This document shows positions 11,855 through 22,900 of a stretch of DNA of 64,000 bases, piece by piece (position 1 is the stretch's first letter; the number at the start of each line of letters is the position of its first letter). The DNA lies in NCBI RefSeq assembly GCF_033568475.1, contig NC_133121.1, positions 5,890,001-5,954,000 on the forward strand, written 5' to 3'. The position numbers were made by a program, and so were the translations under genes. A model generated the notes under the pieces. It was not told the origin of the DNA, ran no database searches, and saw only the letters and a program-made list of their open reading frames with translations. Source of the DNA: Henckelia pumila. Lineage: Eukaryota; Streptophyta; Magnoliopsida; Lamiales; Gesneriaceae.

Positions 11855-12228
11855 GTAGAGCAATTGATCAACTCTCTGTTATACATTTTTTCCTTTTTTA
11901 AAAAAAATTGATTAATACTGTTTTTTTAGAAGAAATTAATTAATATTGTTGCTTTTATGTATCAAAGGTGTTGATTTTTTATTTTATTTTTTTATTTTTG
12001 TTAATGGCCAAAGATGGGGAATCAAACCTTGATTTGGAAAATGATGCTCTTTTTTTTTTTGGAATCTAAAATGATGCTCATTTCGAGTATACTTGAAATC
12101 CAACAAATTTACAAATAAAATTAATTAGGGACAAATCTATAATTATATATTCTTTTTTATTTTTATTTCGATCAGATTAATCCAAACAAATCATTCAACT
12201 TGAAATCATTCAGTATTTCATATTCAAG

Positions 12229-12292
12229 ATGAAGAAAGATGGGATGTGATAAACTCAGGAGCAGACAGTAGGTTGAAAAATCGCTTGCAAAC
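12229..12292 (-). pseudogene. Fourth F-box scrap (about 64 bp)
   Basis: The stretch closely matches 6381-6442 of the intact F-box gene, the segment encoding CVCKQFLNLLSAPEFV. It lies directly after the end of duplication unit 2. It is too short to be functional and implies that a further F-box copy once followed. Confidence 0.7.
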
Positions 12293-13462
12293 AAATTTTT
12301 TTAAAATTTTTTAAAAAATATTACTGAGCCATAATATTACACATAATTTATTATTAATTAATAAATTTTGGTGTTTAGTAATATCTATGATATTTTATAA
12401 GATAAATACTTACACAACCATAATATTACACATAATTTATTATTAATTAATCAATTTATTTTCTCATTCACACCAATAAATTTTGGCTTAGTAGTAGATA
12501 GCATTTTTGTAAATAAATAAATAAATATTGCTTTCAATGACCGAACAAAAAAAACATTTATTTCTAAGATGCAACAATAAATTTTGTAAACTCTATCACT
12601 TTTTAATTTTATAATGCTTTTAATATAAAATATAATTATATACATATCATATATCTAAATCATAAATTCAATGATTCATGCTACTAGTTTAAAAATATTG
12701 TGATAATTATGTCAAAAAAATATTATACTTTGATCTAAAAACAATTAATTTAAAATTCATTTCACTAAAATTATAGATAATACATTTCACTGTAAATTTC
12801 ACTAAAAGATTATGATTCATTTCACGGGAGAAAAATCACGGTGTCACAAAGACAAGATAAATCTTCATTCTCAACAGGTAAGTTTAAAATTAATTAATTA
12901 ATTACTCTATTCCTAAAATAATTACATAAAATTATAAATTAATTGTGTAATATTTATGAGTAATCTAAGCACAAAATACGTAAAGAAAACTTTTAACTGA
13001 ATTAAAATCATTTTAAATATTATATTTCATCAACTAACCAATAATATAATTTGTAAGAAAATAATTATGATAATTACCTGTTAAGAACGTACGAAGCCAA
13101 GATCAATAGTCGAACTAAATTATAATCTGGAAATTTTTTCAAAAAATAAAAACTAAATAAAAACTAAATAAAAACATCATAACGAAATAACATTATTATA
13201 ATAAACTAGAAATTCACTGCTTACCTTGAACATGCCTATACGAAGAAAGCATTGAGAAGAAATGCTATAGGAGTAACGAAGATGGGGAAGGGGAAGGGGA
13301 AGGGGAAGGGGAAGGGGATCACCCGTGAATTATTGCCTTATTGGCTCGCGTGCCTGGTGTGCTCCAGATTCAAAAAGTTATCTTGTTCAATAAAAAAATA
13401 TATTGGATTGTCGTGCTTTGGTCTAGATGATTTTTTTACCCGAAAATATGCGTATTTTTTAT
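12293..13462. other. AT-rich spacer with local repeats
   Basis: No gene is seen. A 34-bp block (CATAATATTACACATAATTT...) occurs twice, near 12331 and 12417. A (GGGGAA)n microsatellite spans about 13282-13317 and creates a spurious Gly/Lys-rich frame. Confidence 0.6.
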
Positions 13463-14313
13463 GGATAATGCTACGTGTACATAGAGTTGTACATAGAGGT
13501 TACACGTCCTATAAATTAGGAAAGTATATCAAAAATCTTTTAAAATATCTTTATTTTCAATAGTTTGTCTTGCTCAAAAAACATTTAACGAAAATATTAT
13601 TATTTTTTATTTTATTATTTATTGTGCAGTTTTAGGAGGTGTCAAAATTGAACCCGACCCGAGCTGACCAGAAAATTATCGGATTAAGGTTTTGAGGTTT
13701 TGGGATTCGGGTTGACCTGAAATATTTGAATTTTTTTTTATTTTTAACAAAATAATTAAATACACATAATAATAATAATCAATATATTTTAATTTAAATA
13801 CATAATAACAAAATCTCACTTATATAGTTTTATATAATTTAAATTGAAAGTTTAATTGTACAAAATTTAAAATATACTTACTACACAAAATAAAAATTAT
13901 TTTTAAAAATCAATACCCGAATAAATCAATAGCGACCGACCCAAACTCGACTAACTCGATCAACTCAAACCTACATGATTTGAGTTTTGATTTTGTTTTT
14001 TTAACAAAATATTAACTATTACACATAATAATAATAAATATATTTTAATTTAAATACATAATAATAAAATCTCGTTTATATATGATTTAAATTTGAAAGC
14101 TAAATTTTAAAATTTTATAAAATAATTATTTTTGTTGAACTCGGTAAATTAATTCTAAAAGTAAGTAATAGAATAAAAATAATAATATTTTAGAGAAAAG
14201 TTTTTAGAGTAAGACAAAAAATTATAGGTTGAAAAAAAAAATTTAAGATACTTTTCTAATTTAATTGACGTGTAACCCTTTATGTACAACTCTATGTACA
14301 CATAGCATTGTCC
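13463..14313. mobile_element. Mutator-like non-autonomous element with long TIRs (851 bp)
   Basis: The ends start GGATAATGCTACGTGTACAT and, reversed, GGACAATGCTATGTGTACAT. Similarity continues inward for roughly 150 bp (GTTACACGTC, then a shared AATATTATTATTTTT block). The element is flanked by a perfect 9-bp duplication, ATTTTTTAT, at 13454-13462 and 14314-14322. Long TIRs and 9-bp duplications are characteristic of MULEs. The interior has no transposase; it carries a pair of AATAAT...TATATTTTAATTTAAATACATAAT direct repeats near 13770 and 14020. Confidence 0.85.
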
Positions 14314-14329
14314 ATTTTTTATTATTAAA

Positions 14330-14533
14330 AAGATGTTTGGTTAAATTTATTAAAAATAAGTTCAAGCTTCTCGTTTAGAGCTTATAAGCTTTAAATCTTA
14401 TTTTAAAAATAAGATATTAAAGTATTTGGATTAACTTATATTTAAAAATTTAAAAATGATGTGTTTAATATTATAAGATTTTTTTATAGTCAAAATTATT
14501 TAAAAAAATGTAATTTTATGAAAGTAATGTAAA

Positions 14534-14569
<36 letters not shown>

Positions 14570-14895
14570 AAATAGTTTTAGAGTTTTATCATACATTTTA
14601 AACAGGTATTAAAAAATAAAACTATTATACATTTTAATTTTTAAAAAAATTGATAAATCATGTAAAATGATATTGGGGAGGGGACATGATGAGTATTTAA
14701 TAAAATATATAAGGATGATATGAAAAATATTAAAAAAGATATTTTTTTTAAAAATAGGGGTAACTTTACTTTTTTAAAAGAAGCTTATAAGTTGTCAAAC
14801 ACCTTATTTTGAAAGCTTGCTGTTTGGAAAATATTTTACCAAACATATTTGAAATATAAGTTGTTTTGTAAACCTTATAAACTCAGCGAAACACC
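14330..14895. mobile_element. Possible degenerate MITE
   Basis: AT-rich sequence with partly matching ends (GATGTTTGGTTAAATTTAT near 14330 against GGTGTTTCGCTGAGTTTAT reversed near 14895) and internal AGCTTATAAG motifs typical of TGTTTGG-class MITEs. A (TA)n run lies at about 14539-14567. No clean target duplication. Confidence 0.35.
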
Positions 14896-15149
14896 CTCTA
14901 AAACTGAATTCAAGACATATTGTCCTGGATTAGCATAAATTGATAAAATAATTTTTTAAAATGCAATATATTTTTAATAAATTTTTATTTATTTTATATT
15001 AATTTAATAAAAAGCGCATTTTCGATATTTAATCAATAATAATAATGACGGAATTAGTGAAAAAAAAACTTTAGAACGGAAATATGTAGGATATTTTGTT
15101 AAGAAAAGAAGAAAATTGACGTGGCGAAGGAATTGAGAAAGCCAAAGAA

Positions 15150-16490
15150 TTATTTTATTATGCAATCTATCATCTATTTATATAAAATAATCATTATAGA
15201 GTCCTAATCAATATAGAATATGCAGAGTCCTTATGTATAGAGTCCTAATAAAATAACAAAGCTTCAAGAGTCATCAAATATTCACTCTTCCTCGGCTCGA
15301 AAGTTGCCCACACCAAGTTTTTGCCTTAAAAATTCAAATTTGATTTGGAAGGGCCTTTGTCAAAATGTCAGCATGTTGATCTTCTGTTTTGCAAGTTTCT
15401 GCCTTAAAAATTCAAATCTGACTTTGGAAGGGCCTTTGTCAAAATGTCAGCATGTTGATCTTTTGTTCTGCAGTAGACTAATTGTACTTCTCTTTTTGCA
15501 CTTCACTTAAAAGATAAAACTTTATTTTGAAATGTTTTGTTTTGCCATGGAACACTGGATTATTTGCAATAGAGATTGCATCTTGTTTGTCCCCGTACAT
15601 TTAAATTCGTGTCTTCTAGTGGTTCCATATGCAAATCAGCCAACAATTTCTTGATCCAAAGTGTTTGATTTACAAAAGCACAAGCAGACACATATTTTGC
15701 TTCTGCCATGGACTGTGCTATAACTTCTTGTTTCTTATTACACCATGAAAAAGTTCCAGAACCAAAACTAAAACAGTAACTGCTTCTCATATCATCAGCA
15801 CATCCAGCCCAATCGCTGTCTGAATATCCATGAAGACTGAAGTTCATAACTTGACTGAACTTTATTCCATAATCGATCGTGTCTTTGATAAATCAGAGAA
15901 TTCTTTTTGCTTGAAAATGAATTTCACTAGCACAATGCATATACCTTGATAACAAACTTATTGCTTGCATTATATATATCTGGTTGAAGTTTAATGCATG
16001 AGGCAGCCGATCAAGCTTCTATACAGTCTTTCATCCACTTTCCTAGCTCCATCTTCTCTGCAAAACCTCTCTTTTCTGGTTCATTGGTGTTTCTGTTGGC
16101 TTGGACACTTCTATATTAAATTTCTTGAGAACTTCTCTTACATATTTTTGCCGACACAAAAATATTTTATTTTGCATTTGATACACCTGAATACCAAGGA
16201 AGAATGTCATTTTCCCAAGATCTGTCATTTCAAAGACATCTTTCATTTCTTCCTCCAAATATCCATTTAGAAAATCTGACTCAACATCCATTTGGTGTAC
16301 AATCCAACCCTTTTGTGCAGCAATAGCCATTAGCATTCATATGGTGTCCATCCTAGCAACCAGGCGAAAGTTTCAGAAAAATCTACTCCGAAATACATCT
16401 GGGCATATCCATTGACGACAAGTCTTGTCGTGTACTTGTGTAGAGAACCGTCCGGATTTAGTTTAGTCCTCTAAACCCACTTCACGCCTA
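15150..16490 (-). mobile_element. Ty1/copia fossil, antisense fragment
   Basis: On the minus strand, pieces of copia pol are readable: a reverse transcriptase segment with WIVHQMDV and FEMTDLGKM (about 16043-16336), a preceding VNGYAQMYF-type block near 16400, and an RNase H segment (SDSDWAG..., 15560-15847). The frame is broken in several places and no LTR pair was defined. Within it, a 77-78 bp block (GCCTTAAAAATTCAAAT...) is tandemly duplicated at about 15323-15477. Confidence 0.8.
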
Positions 16491-16545
16491 TGCCTCGTCG
16501 GATTCATTTTCAAGCTTACGATTAGATTTATATGGATAGAACATT
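16491..16545 (-). pseudogene. F-box 5'-end relic beside the copia fossil
   Basis: The plus-strand block CTCGTCGGATTCATTTTC at about 16494 matches the start-codon region of the local F-box genes (6536-6592) at 25 of the first 28 bases, and about 78% over 50 bases by eye. It would encode the MNPTR start on the minus strand. It may be a captured or dispersed fragment. Confidence 0.45.
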
Positions 16546-16959
16546 GCATTTGTTCTCTATTATATATTGCTGGACGTGATGGGACTTTTTCTGCAGCGTA
16601 CCTTGCACTCTTCGAGACCACTTGAAATTTGAAATGGTCTTTGGTTGAAACTTTCTCTTGGTTATAATATTCTTTTGTAAAGTTATCAAGACTTGCATAG
16701 ATTAACCCTTTGAAGTTGCTTTATTTCAGTTTAGTTCAAAATAATTTTGGAGAAATTTTATATTAATATCTTCAAAATTTAGCTTTCCGCTGAGGTTTCT
16801 CCATTAACAAAGAACCATATAAACGTGAAGCAGCATGTTTAATTTTCCAACAGTTGCGGCCGGACCTAAAAATCCCGAGGAAAAGCTACAAGATTTACAA
16901 AAACTTGAACTATACAGCTTTACCAAAAGGCTACCTGACCAAAGAATAAAAATCTGTGC
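16546..16959 (-). other. 3' flank of LIG6
   Basis: Downstream of the LIG6 stop. It probably holds the LIG6 3'-UTR and more retroelement debris. A minus-strand stretch near 16560-16690 stays open (LDNFTKEYYNQEK...) but was not recognised. Confidence 0.35.
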
Positions 16960-19900
16960 TCATTCTTTGATTCTCACGTCCATTTTTCTTGTCTGGAGAT
17001 TGAACAAGTCTGCAATATCTTCACTTGTGCTACATTCTTCAGCCTTTCTATCGGATACAGATTGAATAAATCTCGGAAACCTGACTGATATACCGCGAGA
17101 CGGATGGACTAAACCGATGGCAGCATGATGTACGGGTGACAGAGTGAAGTCAGCACCCCTTAATTGCCACACAATTTCTGCACAAAACCAAACATCGGGT
17201 ACCTCAGAGGTTTGATAGTATGGTGGTTTTTTGGCTAGGATTCTGTCACCGGAAAAGAACTCTTTCATCTGCAAATCCAAACAGAACTACCGGTAAATCT
17301 GTCATAGTCATTGTGGTGTATTTAGGATTAAGTATATGAACTTCAACACCCAACGTGCCCTTTGGGTGCAATGGGATAGATTTATTTATATAAGCATTTG
17401 CGAGTTTTCATTTTTTTTAAAGAAAAGAAAAAAATAAAGAAAGGAAGGAAAAACAATTAGCCAAAAGAAAACATTTTATACAGGAAATATTTTTAAGTGC
17501 CATTTTCAGGAAAAAGCAGTAGCAATTCTATGTTTGGATAAAGGATAAAGTAGCATTTTTTCCCCCAACTTTACAAGCATCTTCCTACAACACCAATCAA
17601 ATACTAACTGGAATGTACCTCTATATAGAAAGCGTCTGAAAATCCAGACATGACGCGGCAAACACTCTGAAATTCCTCAGAATCGGGATTATAACAGGCC
17701 ATCAGGAACGGGCTGTACCTGAAAATAAGAATTTATGCTTGAAAATGAGAGGAACTGAGTAATTTTGATTTATTTAAACAATAATCGGGCACATGAAATG
17801 ACATTTGTTTCTAAAAGAATTCTGCAACTGCTATATGGGAAAACAATTGGATTCAAACACAGCCTGAAGTTTTTACCATCCAGCTTTTCTTCCATTTCCA
17901 TACCAACCACCGATGGGAACCAAGTCCAAAGAATCATTTAGTCCTTCAACATAATCTCTCTTGACCTGCCAAAGAAATAGAGAATTTTCTCATGGAATAA
18001 AGAATCCCCCAGTTTCTAATTTAAGAAGATCTTGATCTCATAATGATTATATAATATCACCTTCAACCAAGAATCAGAACGCTTTGATGGAGTGTATCCA
18101 GCAGCAACATCAAGAGATTTTACCATGATGCCTTCACACGATGCGCAAATGGCATTGTCAAGAAAACCATTCATCTTTATCAACGTGTCTTCATTACTTA
18201 CATCAGCATCCCGGGATTCCACCTAAAAGAATTGGGTGAATTCGGTATGGCAATAGCATATTTGGCATTTTTCCCCTTCACTTAATGAGAGAAAAAGGCT
18301 TACCGTCATTTCTGTTGCATACTCAAAGTAACCTGGCTTTGGTTCTCCAAGTAAATTTTTCATAACTGATTTACCAAGGAAATGTAAATCAGACTAAAAA
18401 CTGATAATATTTGGGAAAGAATTATATATGTTGACAGGGCATACATTGCCGTCTTTCACGCAAAGGTAGATCCAATAACCTGCAAAGAATGGTGTAGGAG
18501 CATAAGAATGCAGGAAAGTATATATATAAGCAAGCAATAATTGATCAAGTATTTAAATAGAATGCCTTTTAACCAAGGAATGCATTTCTGAAGCGATCAA
18601 ACATCTTTGCCACTGGTTATGTTATTCAGGTTTAAATATGATGATCCACAAATATTTAGGAAATATTAAATAGAAATACCGTACAAACTTACTGCTTTCC
18701 ATTTGCAAACATGATGTCAAAGACAAAAATGCATATTTCAACCTGCATGAAGAGACAGCAATACAGATTCAAAACTCTAATCAAACTATGAAGCTAATAC
18801 TCCTAAGACAATCTTAAAGTCAAACAATGTAATATGGAGGAAGTATCTGGTAAGCAAAAGACCAAGTTGGCGGTGGTCTTTTTATTTTATTATTTTTGCT
18901 CTTTCTTTTCAGTTTTTTGAAAGGAACCTACTTTGCGCAGGACCCAATTCTTCAGCAGCATAGGCACCTCTGATCACAATGACTTCCTTTTCATATTTTT
19001 TTTATAGCGACACACCTTTTGTGAATTTCCAAACAAAAACAATCACCAAGGCAGCCAGGAGTTTTTAGATTATATACAAAGCAAAGGAAAAACCGTTTCG
19101 AATCTAATTCCAACCAGTTATAAGGAAAAGAATATGATGCCCAAAAACAAGGAAAACTTTTTAGAATCCACCCACCTTATACATAAAAGTAAAAAAAATG
19201 GCGACCGGGGATTTAATTGTTCTTGACAACTGACAATCTACAAGCAATTTTAACATATAACCAAATAAATGTTCAACAGATATTAAATGTTTAACCAAAA
19301 TTTCTTTAGGTAAAGATTAATAAAAAAAATTAAAAATATTACTGAGCCTCAGTGTGGATCTAAGCTGGGGCAAAATTAATGGTCTGCTCTTCACTTGAAG
19401 AAAACACATATAGTTTACCTTTATTTTCTCAGTATCAATCACTGATCCTTTCTTCCCTCTCTCCCTGGAAGATAGTTCTTGAAATGACAAGAGCTTCAAA
19501 GTGTTCTTTCTATGAACTGCAACCACCTGAAATCAGAAGGGGTTCAATTTTCCTAACTTCGAGTATCAAGAAAACTCATAATTCGTAACAAGTAATATGA
19601 GAACCTACAATTACAAACAACAGAAATACTTTAGGTGCAAGCAGCAAATCATTGTATAGAAAATTGAAGCAACTTTTAAGAAAGAAAGAAAGAATGCGAG
19701 AGAAAACCGTGAGAATCACCTCTGCATCCACAATAAATGAATGTGCTGCATGAGCAGATAAATCCACAACTATGTTGATTAAATCAGGGAATTTTGATGT
19801 GGTTTCATCACCATTCCTCGAAAAAACACGTACAGAACCGTCTACTAATTTGTGAATTTGAGCACGTTGGCCATCATACCTGATAAGATTCACGGAAAGC

Positions 19901-22900
19901 AAATAATTGTTAAATCAATCCAACATTGCAATACTCAAATCAAAGACCACAAATAAACATTCCCAAATATATAGCATCTCAAAGTTAGAGGAGCTGATCA
20001 TTTGATAATACTTGAGTTAATGCTACTGATCCAATCTGAGAGTACAAACTGTTGGATTAAATCAGAATCTTGACAATCACTTTCTAGATATTTCTTTTAT
20101 TTAGTCTATTAATATATTTAAGAGTCATCTAGTTTTTAGTATTTTAATTTAATGGTTGTAAGTCTCCATGTCAAGTTGGTTGTTTTTAAATAGGATTTCA
20201 AGATTAATGAGATTAAGCTTTTTGGATATACATATCTATCGTCTTCAATTTGGTATCAAAGCCACTTCTTCTCTAAAACAAAAAAAAAGGAGCCCACGTG
20301 AGAGATAAGGGAGTGAAAAAGAAAAATGTCCAATAATAATCTTGTTTCTCTTGTGCCTCGTTTCAATGGAGAAAATTTTGATTATTGGAGCAGTCTAATG
20401 AAGTTATGTCTTGAATCTCAAGATTTGTGGAGTGTCGTTGAAGAAGGTGTCAATCCACCCGAAGATGAAGCTCAATTGAACGAAACACAGAAAAATACTT
20501 TGAAGAACAAGAGGCAAAAGGATAGAAAGGCCCGTTTCCAGATTTACCAAGCAATTGAAATTCCTGTTTATGAGAGGATCTCCAAGGCAGAAGATTCTCA
20601 AAGTGCATGGAAAATTCATGTTTCGACTTATTCTGGACAAGATCAAGTAAAAAAGGTTCGATTACAGTCCTTGCGGGAAGATTTCGAGAAATTGGAGATG
20701 AAAGATATTGAGAAAATTGCTGATTATTTTACAAGAGTCAATTCTATTGTAAATCAGATGGCAACGAATGGAGAAATTATGGATACCCAAAGGGTAGTCG
20801 AAAATTTTTTACGAAGCCTACCAAGAAAATTCGACCATGTGGTAGTGGCTATTGAAGAATCTCAAGATCTTTCTTCCATGTCGTTGGAGAGCCTACAAGG
20901 AAGATTAGAAGCGCATGAGGCGAGAATTATTCAAAGAAATTCTGAAGTCTCTTCTTCTCACGATCAAGCTTTAAAATTTCAGTTTTACATTCTCGGGAGG
21001 CCGTGGCTCGTATCGCGGACGAGGAAGGGGCCGTGGACGAGGAAAAGGAGGAAGATATGCTCATCATCAAATGAACAAACCAAAGGCAATGAAGTTTCAA
21101 AAGATAAGGAGAAGAATCAATCCTTTGGAAATTATCAAAGAGGAAGAAATCGAGGTACATACCAAGGTAAAGAAACCAATGGTTATTGTTCTCATTGCAA
21201 TAAACCTGGGCATAAAATAAATGATGGTTGGTTTCTCTATCCGGAAAAAAGGCCAGCGGGTTTGATAATTGAAAATAAAGCAGAAAATTCTGAAACTTTG
21301 TTAATTGCCTCGAACGGCAATGTCGGTGATATCTGGTATTTGGATAGTGGGGCTAGTAAGCACATGACGGGAAATAAAAGTTTATTTTCAACATTAGAGG
21401 AAACAACGATGGACTGGTGATTTGGAGATGGTGGTGGATTTTAAAATCTCAATGATGAATGAATTTGACATGACTGATTTGGGAGAGTTGCATAACTTTC
21501 TGGGCATTAATGTTCAACAGTCCAAGGCAGGGATATTCATTTCTCAAGAGAAGTATGCAACTGAAATTTTAAGCAAATTCAAGATGGAGCATTCAAATCT
21601 TGTGGTAACTCCATGCATTACGGGTTTGAAGCTGAGTAAGAAAGGTGAAGGAAAGCTTGTGAATTCAACCATTTTTCGAAGTTTGATTGGAAATCTGCTG
21701 TATCTTTCCGCTACTCGACCCGACATCATGTACGCGGTAAGTTTACTCAGTAGGTTTATGGAAAAACCTTGCTCAAATCATTGGGAGGCTGCAAAAAGAA
21801 TTTTGAGGTATATTAAAGGGACGATTAATCATGGAATTTTCTATGAAGCACAAGTTTCTATCAAACTTGTTGGTTATACAGACAGTGATTTGGGAGGCAG
21901 TGTTGATGACTCTCGAAGTACCTCGGGCTATGTTTTCAATCTTGGCAGTGGAGCTATTTCTTGGAATTCAAAGAAACAACCAATTGTAGCACTTTCTACC
22001 ACCGAGGCAGAATATATAGCGGCATCTTCAGCTGCTTGTCAAATTATGTGGATGAGAGGAGTTTTGGAAAGATTGATGTTTAAGCAAAAAGGTCCTACAA
22101 CACTATTTTGTGACAATATATCAACCATCTCAGTTTCAAAGGATCCTGTTTTACATGGAAAAACGAAGCACATTCGTCTTCGTTTCCATTTTTTGAGGGA
22201 ACTTGTTAATGAAGGAGAAATCAAAGTGGAGTATTGTCGAAGTGATGAACAACTTGCTGATGTTTTCACAAAATCTCTTGGAGGACTCACTTTCTCAAGA
22301 AATGTTGCAGCTTTGGGAGTTAAGAGCAAATCTGATTTAAGGGAGGCATTGTTGGATTAAATCAGAATCTTGACCATCACTTTCTAGATATTTCTTTTAT
22401 TTAATCTCTTAATATATTTAAGAGTCATCTAGATTTTAGTATTTTAATTTAATGGTTGTAAGTCTCCATGTCAAGTTGGTTGTTTTTAAATAGGATTTCA
22501 AGATTAATGAGATTAAGCTTTTTGGATATACATATCTATCGTCTTCACAAACACACCCCCAAGGCAGATTGTTACCAAAATCAACTTCACGGACACCACA
22601 AACACAATTTACTTCAGGGGGCAAAAAAAAGGAAGGAAAAAAATACTTAGCGTTTGAAAATAAATTAAAAATCATCAAGAACTCACTTAAATTCACAAGT
22701 GAATGATTTGCCATGGAAGAGCTTCAGCACCTGAGGAGCTCCGTTAGAAATCCTACCATATGATACAAATGAAACAATTTATGAAGAGTTCTAGTGATCA
22801 TTTTTCACAATGTTAGTGATAGAAGTGGTAGCCACATTACTTCGCAAGCATCGGTTTGATTGGTGTGCCAGGAATCATTGATAAAGTTGTGGGCGAAAAT

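Larger units (their letters stand above)
8845..12215. repeat. Segmental tandem duplication, unit 2 (F-box unit)
   Basis: This is the second copy of the 4620-7760 unit, same orientation, including the 3' flank, the F-box gene, its leader and the far flank. It differs by extra MITE-like insertions at 11555-11854 and by lacking the 7224 MITE region. Confidence 0.85.
20050..22547 (+). mobile_element. Young Ty1/copia element inside LIG6 intron 10
   Basis: Two 198-bp LTRs (20050-20247 and 22350-22547, TGTTGG...CTTCA) differ at four positions by eye, about 2%, implying roughly 0.8-1.5 million years under assumed rates of 1.3e-8 to 7e-9. A 5-bp duplication CAAAC flanks the element (20045-20049, 22548-22552). 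The primer site TTTGGTATCAAAGC follows the left LTR. Parts seen: gag with a CCHC-like knuckle (YCSHCNKPGHKI), the start of protease (DSGASKHM), the end of reverse transcriptase, and RNase H. It is much shorter than a full copia element, so it is a broken, non-autonomous copy. It lies antisense to LIG6, and both LIG6 splice sites around it are intact. Confidence 0.93.

Noticed and set aside
13252-13563. 103-codon plus-strand frame rich in Gly-Lys
   Set aside because: It is built on a (GGGGAA)n microsatellite and runs into the TIR of the Mutator-like element; no coding features.
15323-15477. CRISPR-like or satellite array
   Set aside because: Just one tandem duplication of a 77-78 bp block within a copia fossil; no spacers.
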